Assembly (NCBI GenBank): GCA_032433765.1
Contig: JAVIAB010000073.1
Coordinates: forward strand, 66,892,205 to 66,956,204
DNA: 64,000 nucleotides
From: Megaustenia siamemsis
Lineage: Eukaryota > Mollusca > Gastropoda > Stylommatophora > Ariophantidae
Reading direction: 5' to 3'
The notes beneath the pieces are model-generated. The model saw only the letters and a program-made list of their open reading frames with translations. It ran no database searches and was not told the DNA's origin. The position numbers and the translations under genes are program-made. How positions within the stretch are numbered: the first letter of the stretch is position 1; each line of letters starts with the position of its first letter. Below are positions 56,015-64,000 of this stretch, in pieces.

Positions 56015-56423
56015 GGGTGAAGAAGTATATGACAACGTTGTGCTATCAATGCCAGTCATGGACCTTAGACTCAAGAACTATTAGAAAAATAACGACCACA
56101 AGGATGAAGTGTGTCAGACGCATGATAGGAAACAACATGAGAGATAAGGTCAGAAATGAAGAGTTATAAAAAAGACTAAGAACGGAACCGGATATTGAAT
56201 GCATAAAGCGACAACAATTCAAGTGGTTCTGGCATGTGATGAGACATCAAGAACAAAATCTAATACGAGTTACCAACAAACAATACAAGAACACCAGACC
56301 AAGAGGCCGACTAAGAAAAGGGTGGATAAACGGAATACTAGAAACACTCGGATCTATAACAGCATAATAGGCCAATAGAAGAGCAAGATACCGGGAACCA
56401 TATCTCCCTTCGACGTCAAGGCA
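56015..56423 (+). mobile_element. LINE family B 3' fragment
   Basis: Codes LCYQCQSWTLDSRTIRKITT and MKCVRRMIGNNMRDKVRN, then after a stop QQFKWFWHVMRHQE and RPRGRLRKGWINGILETL. Ends CGACGTCAAGGCAAATGAGA and runs into the GAAA tail. Confidence 0.85.
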
Positions 56424-56427
56424 AATG

Positions 56428-56510
<83 letters not shown>

Positions 56511-56572
56511 AGGAAAGAAAGAAAGAAAGAAAGAAAGAATGAAAGAAAGAATGAAAGAAAAGAAAAAAAATC
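56424..56572. repeat. (GAAA)n tail of LINE B copy
   Basis: GAAA units with a few GAAT/GGAA variants directly after the LINE 3' end. Confidence 0.95.
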
Positions 56573-57333
56573 TTGAGTGTAGTACATTCCACTGATTGTT
56601 AAAATAGAAATGTTATGGGAGCGGTTTCAATTTCCGATACCAGACATAAAGCCCAACATTGTTAGCTAAAGTTAAAGGAAAGAAAGAACAGGAAACTATT
56701 TATACAGACCTTCCCAGCAGGAAGCAATCTGATCACCAGAAGCAGACACCGCCGAGCAAGTGTTTCGGTCCCTTAGCTTCTTGACACTCTAAGGAAAGTG
56801 GGCAATGACTCCCAGACGTCGACCCCCTTGTGCCTTGACTCTAAAGCTTACAATATATATTCGGTACAAAATAATTACACTTACTCTACGCAATACTTCT
56901 GGTCGAATCTACCGTCTCTACCCGGTCGTATACTTACTTGTCTTAGCTTTAACCCAGCACATGAATGTGCTCGTCGTGGTGGCAGCAATCTAAAATGACT
57001 TGTAATTACGACAGCCTTTTATAGAGACTCGAGTATAAACTAATTTGGCATGACGTAATTCGGCAGGAATGAGTGGATCAGAAGCTGGTAATAGGTGATA
57101 AAGATAGGTCGGGCTGGGAACTTCATTCCTTTAAACTGTCGGTATTACAAACGTACGGTGCAGCTCACCTACGGTCGATGATGTAATTTCTTATCGCTTA
57201 TCGTCCGCGCCTCGGATATTCTAGGATTAAACTGTCGCCATGCTGTTGACTTACGTGGGAGTTGTTAGTGGTCGATGCGTAGATTAGTCGCCTAATCGTC
57301 TGAACATCAGAGTATTCTGAGATTATTGATGTT
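56573..57333. other. Non-coding, nothing recognised
   Basis: Overlapping short frames near 56800-57000 do not resemble known proteins. Confidence 0.4.
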
Positions 57334-57594
57334 TCAGTTTCGCAAGAGCCAGTTAGATGCTCTTTCAGCTGACTCAGGAATAGCCTTCATTGCTCTTGTT
57401 TGCATTCCCCCCTTAATTCCTAGCCTCTTTAATAGGTTGTAGAGGGATGCGAGTCCTCTGGCATTAGCTTCCAAAGCGAACACTCTAAATGGAGCCCCTG
57501 CTGTACCAGCTTGCTGGCGGGATTCTTGTATTTGGCTATGTTTAAAGATATGTTGTCCCGAGATATAATGCTCGTAACAAACAGATCAAAGATT
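57334..57594 (-). CDS. Unassigned open frame, possibly a 3' ORF fragment of a mobile element
   Basis: Open on the minus strand for about 86 codons to TGA at 57334-57336 without a clear ATG start. It contains YEHYISGQHIFKHSQIQESR, then FALEANARGLASLYNLLKRL and AIPESAERASNWLLRN. The composition is protein-like (alternating hydrophobics, Ala-rich helix), unlike neighbouring sequence. No family recognised; it may be an exon or a transposon piece. Confidence 0.3.
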
Positions 57595-58255
57595 AAGAAT
57601 ATTGAATTTCGGGAGGTGCAATACTCAATTTTTAATTTTTTTGAAATTTTTTTTTTTTTTAAACGTTAAGGTACAGCATGTTCTAAACAAATTTGAGAGT
57701 ATAATAGAAGAAACATGTGTGTTTTATCTTCATGAAGACATGAAGAGGCATAAATGTGTAACTCAACTAAAGTATCAATGACAAACTGTTAGAGAGGAGT
57801 GAAATTCAACTTCACTTGCATATTTTTCAAAGTTAACAAATGTATTTGACAGACTTTCTTAAAGTCATATAAGTGATAATTGACGTTACATGTTCTATGT
57901 TGACAAATATATTAACGAATAATATAAACGGAGTGTTGCTTGAAATCTGGCGTTTCTTCCATTTGTTGTCATGTTAAAATGTGCATTTCATGTATTCTAT
58001 AAATACTAATGAATTATTCTGCATATTTTTAGAATACTCACACGAATAATACAATTTGATTTGCAATTTACAACAGTAATGACCAATGAGCAAAGACAGA
58101 AGTGGGCAGAGATATATAAATTCGTGAGAAGCTGGTGTAAAGCTGGGTAAGGCGTGCATGACGTATAGATTTTAAGTCGATCGTTTTCGAGAGCACCTCT
58201 GCAACATTTCTCACGACTCTGGTCTCCGCCCACTTTAAATCTCCTGACACTAGGG
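57595..58255. other. Non-coding, nothing recognised
   Basis: AT-rich with a poly-T run at about 57648-57660. Confidence 0.4.
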
Positions 58256-58268
58256 CCCCTGCGATATC
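58256..58268. repeat. Target duplication, left (CCCCTGCGATATC)
   Basis: Perfect 13-bp match to 59025-59037, flanking the composite repeat. Confidence 0.85.
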
Positions 58269-59024
58269 GATTCAGAGGAAGAGGTATGTTTACAGCACTC
58301 GGAAAAAATGACAAATAATCAACAACAGAAAAAAAACAACAAAGAACAATATATAGACTAAAGTAGGATCGAACTCGTACTCAGTGGCACAGCGCCTTGC
58401 TACGAAAAGCCAAACACTAGGGAACACTGCCACTCAGCTAAATAAGAAATTAGCTATCGTGGAAGTGTCTTTCACGCCGGTGTTCTCATGACTATAGCAT
58501 AAGGCTGCGATCACAGCTCGAAACTACATTGTGTATCTGTATTTTTCCTGTTAAGACAATTATCTCCCGGATAGGGTAGGGCTGAATGCTTGCGTTGCAG
58601 ACAAACATTTAGGACGAAACAGCACGAATAGTAGTTTCCAGTGGTTTAGGCTGGAGACAAATAATAATAAATGAATATTAGTATAGAGGGAAGCTACACA
58701 ATGTATTTCCGAGCTGTGATCGCAGCCTTATGCTATAGTCATGACAACACCTGCGTGAAACACATTTCCACGATAACTAATTTTCTAGTTAGCTGACTGG
58801 CAGTGTTCCCTAGCGTTTGGCTTTTCGTGGCAAGGCGCTGTGCCACTGAGTACGAGTTCGATCCTGCTTCGGTCTATATATATTATTCTTTGTTTTTTTT
58901 TTCTGTTGTTGATTAGTTGTCATTTTTTCCGAGTGCTGTAAACATACCTCTTCCTCTGAATTGATTCACTGATTATCGTCTCGGAAGTTTCCCTCTATAA
59001 TAATATTCATTTATTATTATTTGT
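58269..59024. mobile_element. Palindromic composite of two tRNA-like repeats (family T)
   Basis: 58269-58535 is the approximate reverse complement of 58700-58975. Each arm carries a tRNA-like region with a GAGTTCGATCC B box and GTGGCAAGGCGCTGTGCCACT. The loop holds GACGAAACAGCACGAATAGT, shared with 51175-51220. The whole is bounded by one 13-bp duplication, so it inserted as a unit. Confidence 0.8.
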
Positions 59025-59037
59025 CCCCTGCGATATC
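59025..59037. repeat. Target duplication, right (CCCCTGCGATATC)
   Basis: See 58256-58268. Confidence 0.85.
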
Positions 59038-59164
59038 CTTGTTTCTTGCTCCACTGATGACCTCAAACGATTCGTCCTGAACGACCGACTCATAGTACAT
59101 TTTGGTTCACTCCATCAGAGATAGATCATTTCCTTTCATTTTTTTTCAACGTGACACATAGAAC

Positions 59165-59993
59165 TGCATACATGCTTCATAGATAACATCAAGACCTTTG
59201 ATTGCCGTACAACATCAGAATCTGTGGATAGATATGGGTTTTCCAACACACCTAATACAACTTATCGAATCAGTATATCACGAACAGCAAGCAGCTGTTG
59301 GAAAGGCGGGCGAAATATCAAAATGATTTGAGGTAAAACAAGGGGTGAGATTGGGAAGCATTCTCTCTCCGTACCTTACCTGTTCAACATCTCTGCTGAG
59401 AGCATCACGAGAAGTGTTAGAAACGATAACATATTTGTGAAATTTGACCCTGTCACAACAAATGATAACATAATTCTAGAACTCAGATATGCTGATGGCA
59501 TAGTACTCCTCTCAAATAGTGCAGTAGGATTAAAAGAGACAATTGAGTGTGTTAACTAACACAAAACCGCCGTCTAAACATACAGAAAACTAAGATAATG
59601 TCCATTGAGAAAATAAAAAGCCAACCCAAAATCATCAACAAAGAAGAGACCATGAAATTGTAACAAACTATGAATATCTGAGATCTGTAGTAGCTAACAA
59701 TGGATGCTGCCAGAAAGACATTTTTTTTTTATTTTAAAAAAGATTAGCAAGAGCAACGCACAAATTAAACACCATGAAGAACATGAGGCACACTACCAGC
59801 AAGGCAGTAAAATTAAAATTAATAAGGACGTGTATCTTGTCGATACAACTACGGCTGTCTCATGGACAATCTCGCAAATAAGGAAGAAAATCGATTCGTT
59901 TGAAACCAAATGCTACAGAAAATTTTTTGGAGATCTGGTTAGAGACAGAGATTCTTTCAGTCGGGCTGTGGTGAATGAAACATTCTGTGGGTG
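59165..59993 (+). mobile_element. LINE family E, RT remnant
   Basis: In shifting frames it codes NLWIDMGFPTHLIQLIESVY, a motif B (KQGVRLGSILSPYLFNI), and a motif C that reads ELRYADGIVLLSN, so the second catalytic Asp is lost. Later come KIDSFETKCYRKFFGDLVRD and RDSFSRAVVNETF. The last 60 or so bases are the first unit of the satellite that follows; the LINE sequence may resume at 63953 (TGCAAAGGGCAGGTAACCTC then ATGATGATGG). Confidence 0.75.
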
Positions 59994-62900
59994 ATCTGAC
60001 TAGAGACAGAGATTCTTTCAGTCGGGCTGTGGTGAATGAAACATTCTGTGGGTGATCTGACTAGAGACAGAGATTCTTTCAGTCGGGCTGTGGTGAATGA
60101 AACATTCTGTGGGTGATCTGACTAGAGACAGAGATTCTTTCAGTCGGGCTGTGGTGAATGAAGCATTCTGTGGGTGATCTGACTAGAGACAGAGATTCTT
60201 TCAGTCGGGCTGTGGTGAATGAAACATTCTGTGGGTGATCTGACTAGAGACAGAGATTCTTTCAGTCGGGCTGTGGTGAATGAAACATTCTGTGGGTGAT
60301 CTGACTAGAGACAGAGATTCTTTCAGTCGGGCTGTGGTGAATGAAACATTCTGTGGGTGATCTGACTAGAGACAGAGATTCTTTCAGTCGGGCTGTGGTG
60401 AATGAAACATTCTGTGGGTGATCTGACTAGAGACAGAGATTCTTTCAGTCGGGCTGTGGTGAATGAAACATTCTGTGGGTGATCTGACTAGAGACAGAGA
60501 TTCTTTCAGTCGGGCTGTGGTGAATGAAACATTCTGTGGGTAATCTGACTAGAGACAGAGATTCTTTCAGTCGGGCTGTGGTGAATGAAACATTCTGTGG
60601 GTGATCTGACTAGAGACAGAGATTCTTTCAGTCGGGCTGTGGTGAATGAAACATTCTGTGGGAGATCTGACTAGAGACAGAGATTCTTTCAGTCGGGCTG
60701 TGGTGAATGAAACATTCTGTGGGTGATCTGACTAGAGACAGAGATTCTTTCAGTCGGGCTGTGGTGAATGTAACATTCTGTGGGAGATCTGACTAGAGAC
60801 AGAGATTCTTTCAGTCGGGCTGTGGTGAATGTAACATTCTGTGGGTGATCTGACTAGAGACAGAGATTCTTTCAGTCGGGCTGTGGTGAATGAAACATTC
60901 TGTGGGTGATCTGACTAGAGACAGAGATTCTTTCAGTCGGGCTGTGGTGAATGAAACATTCTGTGGGTGATCTGACTAGAGACAGAGATTCTTTCAGTCG
61001 GGCTGTGGGGAATAAAACATTCTGTGGGTGATCTGACTAGAGACAGAGATTCTTTCAGTCGGGCTGTGGTGAATGAAACATTCTGTGGGTGATCTGACTA
61101 GAGACAGAGATTCTTTCAGTCGGGCTGTGGTGAATGAAACATTCTGTGGGTGATCTGACTAGAGACAGAGATTCTTTCAGTCGGGCTGTGGTGAATGAAA
61201 CATTCTGTGGGTGATCTGACTAGAGACAGAGATTCTTTCAGTCGTGCTGTTGTGAATAAAACATTCTGTGGGTGATCTGACTAGAGACAGAGATTCTTTC
61301 AGTCGGGCTGTGGTGAATGAAACATTCTGTGGGTGATCTGACTAGAGACAGAGATTCTTTCAGTCGGGCTGTGGTGAATGAAACATTCTGTGGGTGATCT
61401 GACTAGAGACAGAGATTCTTTCAGTCGGGCTGTGGTGAATGAAACATTCTGTGGGTGATCTGACTAGAGACAGAGATTCTTTCAGTCGGGCTGTGGTGAA
61501 TAAAACATTCTGTGGGTGATCTGACTAGAGACAGAGATTCTTTCAGTCGGGCTGTGGTGAATGAAACATTCTGTGGGTGATCTGACTAGAGACAGAGATT
61601 CTTTCAGTCGGGCTGTGGTGAATGAAACATTCTGTGGGTGATCTGACTAGAGACATAGATTCTTTCAGTCGGGCTGTGGTGAATGAAACATTCTGTGGGT
61701 GATCTGACTAGAGACAGAGATTCTTTCAGTCGGGCTGTGGTGAATGAAACATTCTGTGGGTGATCTGACTAGAGACAGAGATTCTTTCAGTCGGGCTGTG
61801 GTGAATGAAACATTCTGTGGGTGATCTGACTAGAGACAGAGATTCTTTCAGTCGGGCTGTGGTGAATGAAACATTCTGTGGGTGATCTGACTAGAGACAG
61901 AGATTCTTTCAGTCGGGCTGTGGTGAATGAAACATTCTGTGGGTGATCTGACTAGAGACAGAGATTCTTTCAGTCGGGCTGTGGTGAATGAAACATTCTG
62001 TGGGTGATCTGACTAGAGACAGAGATTCTTTCAGTCGTGCTGTTGTGAATAAAACATTCTGTGGGTGATCTGACTAGAGACAGAGATTCTTTCAGTCGGG
62101 CTGTGGTGAATGAAACATTCTGTGGGTGATCTGACTAGAGACAGAGATTCTTTCAGTCGGGCTGTGGTGAATGAAACATTCTGTGGGTGATCTGACTAGA
62201 GACAGAGATTCTTTCAGTCGGGCTGTGGTGAATAAAACATTCTGTGGGTGATCTGACTAGAGACAGAGATTCTTTCAGTCGGGCTGTGGGGAATGTAACA
62301 TTCTGTGGGAGATCTGACTAGAGACAGAGATTCTTTCAGTCGGGCTGTGGTGAATAAAACATTCTGTGGGTGATCTGACTAGAGACAGAGATTCTTTCAG
62401 TCGGGCTGTGGTGAATGAAACATTCTGTGGGTGATCTGACTAGAGACAGAGATTCTTTCAGTCGGGCTGTGGGGAATAAAACATTCTGTGGGTGATCTGA
62501 CTAGAGACAGAGATTCTTTCAGTCGGGCTGTGGTGAATGAAACATTCTGTGGGTGATCTGACTAGAGACAGAGATTCTTTCAGTCGGGCTGTGGTGAATG
62601 AAACATTCTGTGGGTGATCTGACTAGAGACAGAGATTCTTTCAGTCGGGCTGTGGTGAATGAAACATTCTGTGGGTGATCTGACTAGAGACAGAGATTCT
62701 TTCAGTCGTGCTGTTGTGAATAAAACATTCTGTGGGTGATCTGACTAGAGACAGAGATTCTTTCAGTCGGGCTGTGGTGAATGAAACATTCTGTGGGTGA
62801 TCTGACTAGAGACAGAGATTCTTTCAGTCGGGCTGTGGTGAATGAAACATTCTGTGGGTGATCTGACTAGAGACAGAGATTCTTTCAGTCGGGCTGTGGT

Positions 62901-63952
62901 GAATGAAACATTCTGTGGGTGATCTGACTAGAGACAGAGATTCTTTCAGTCGGGCTGTGGTGAATAAAACATTCTGTGGGTGATCTGACTAGAGACAGAG
63001 ATTCTTTCAGTCGGGCTGTGGTGAATAAAACATTCTGTGGGTGATCTGACTAGAGACAGAGATTCTTTCAGTCGGGCTGTGGTGAATGAAACATTCTGTG
63101 GGTGATCTGACTAGAGACAGAGATTCTTTCAGTCGGGCTGTGGTGAATGAAACATTCTGTGGGTGATCTGACTAGAGACATAGATTCTTTCAGTCGGGCT
63201 GTGGTGAATGAAACATTCTGTGGGTGATCTGACTAGAGACAGAGATTCTTTCAGTCGGGCTGTGGTGAATGAAACATTCTGTGGGTGATCTGACTAGAGA
63301 CAGAGATTCTTTCAGTCGGGCTGTGGTGAATGAAACATTCTGTGGGTGATCTGACTAGAGACATAGATTCTTTCAGTCGGGCTGTGGTGAATGAAACATT
63401 CTGTGGGTGATCTGACTAGAGACAGAGATTCTTTCAGTCGGGCTGTGGTGAATGAAACATTCTGTGGGTGATCTGACTAGAGACAGAGATTCTTTCAGTC
63501 GGGCTGTGGTGAATGAAACATTCTGTGGGTGATCTGACTAGAGACAGAGATTCTTTCAGTCGTGCTGTTGTGAATAAAACATTCTGTGGGTGATCTGACT
63601 AGAGACAGAGATTCTTTCAGTCGGGCTGTGGTGAATGAAACATTCTGTGGGTGATCTGACTAGAGACAGAGATTCTTTCAGTCGGGCTGTGGTGAATGAA
63701 ACATTCTGTGGGTGATCTGACTAGAGACAGAGATTCTTTCAGTCGGGCTGTGGTGAATAAAACATTCTGTGGGTGATCTGACTAGAGACAGAGATTCTTT
63801 CAGTCGGGCTGTGGTGAATGAAACATTCTGTGGGTGATCTGACTAGAGACAGAGATTCTTTCAGTCGGGCTGTGGGGAATAAAACATTCTGTGGGTGATC
63901 TGACTAGAGACAGAGATTCTTTCAGTCGGGCTGTGGTGAATGAAACATTCTG
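59932..63952. repeat. 61-bp satellite, about 66 copies
   Basis: Units contain GATCTGACTAGAGACAGAGA then TTCTTTCAGTCGGGCTGTGG. The first unit is in frame with LINE E; 61 bp is not divisible by three, so coding is lost after it. A distinctive variant (CAGTCGTGCTGTTGTGAATA) recurs at 61241, 62034, 62705 and 63559, spacings of exactly 13, 11 and 14 units, evidence of block duplication. Confidence 0.98.
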
Positions 63953-64000
63953 CAAAGGGCAGGTAACCTCATGATGATGGTGCCTTTAACCACACTCTTA
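63953..64000. other. End of satellite, possible LINE E 3' end
   Basis: TGCAAAGGGCAGGTAACCTC then ATGATGATGG resembles a LINE 3' end with a GAT-type tail; cut by the window edge. Confidence 0.4.

Noticed and set aside
56354..56587. Phe/Leu/Ser-repeat membrane protein on the minus strand
   Set aside because: It is the translation of the GAAA microsatellite tail.

Overview
The window is animal genomic DNA, most likely from a gastropod mollusc. It is AT-rich, has spliced genes with long introns, and is dominated by decayed non-LTR retrotransposons, tRNA-headed SINEs and many minisatellites. A multiple-EGF-like secreted/receptor gene of the type expanded in gastropods and a bona fide opsin gene support an animal host. 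The species cannot be named from this sequence.

Layout. 1-3.6 kb holds LINE remnants, one interrupted by a dimeric tRNA-like SINE. 3.6-15.06 kb is a single 11.46-kb mobile element. It has two near-identical inverted arms of about 4.4-4.5 kb, a unique 2.5-kb centre, AG...CT ends and a 6-bp target duplication (CACACA). The unoccupied form of the target is preserved in a paralogous repeat at about 24.36 kb. Each arm carries an intact Bcl-2-like gene and a C2H2 zinc-finger exon. The centre carries a PC4/p15-like DNA-binding gene (frameshifted) and an unidentified two-exon gene whose start lies inside the right arm. 15-22 kb holds minisatellites, LINEs and a nested 1.05-kb repeat. 22.1-23.6 kb is a broken EGF/lectin-like gene. 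26.5-32 kb holds RTE-like LINE copies. 32.6-37.5 kb is two adjacent satellites (41 bp and 58 bp). 39.7-53.95 kb is a three-exon portion of an opsin gene whose introns hold most of the repeats there. 54-59.9 kb is LINE and SINE debris. 59.9-63.95 kb is a 61-bp satellite that appears to have grown out of a LINE coding region.

How the parts fit. The central finding is the 3.6-15.06 kb element. A 6-bp duplication and long terminal inverted repeats fit integration by a Polinton/Maverick (adintovirus-like) integrase, but no polymerase B, integrase, protease or capsid gene is visible. It therefore looks like a non-autonomous or cargo-carrying derivative. Its cargo (Bcl-2-like anti-apoptotic candidate, PC4-like ssDNA-binding/transcription factor, zinc finger) resembles host-interaction genes of animal DNA viruses. 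Only the sequence features are seen directly; the viral lineage is inference.

The only host genes recognised are the opsin (intact over the visible exons, first exon(s) not found) and the EGF-like gene (nonsense codon plus frameshift). Everything else is repeat-derived or has no recognisable content.
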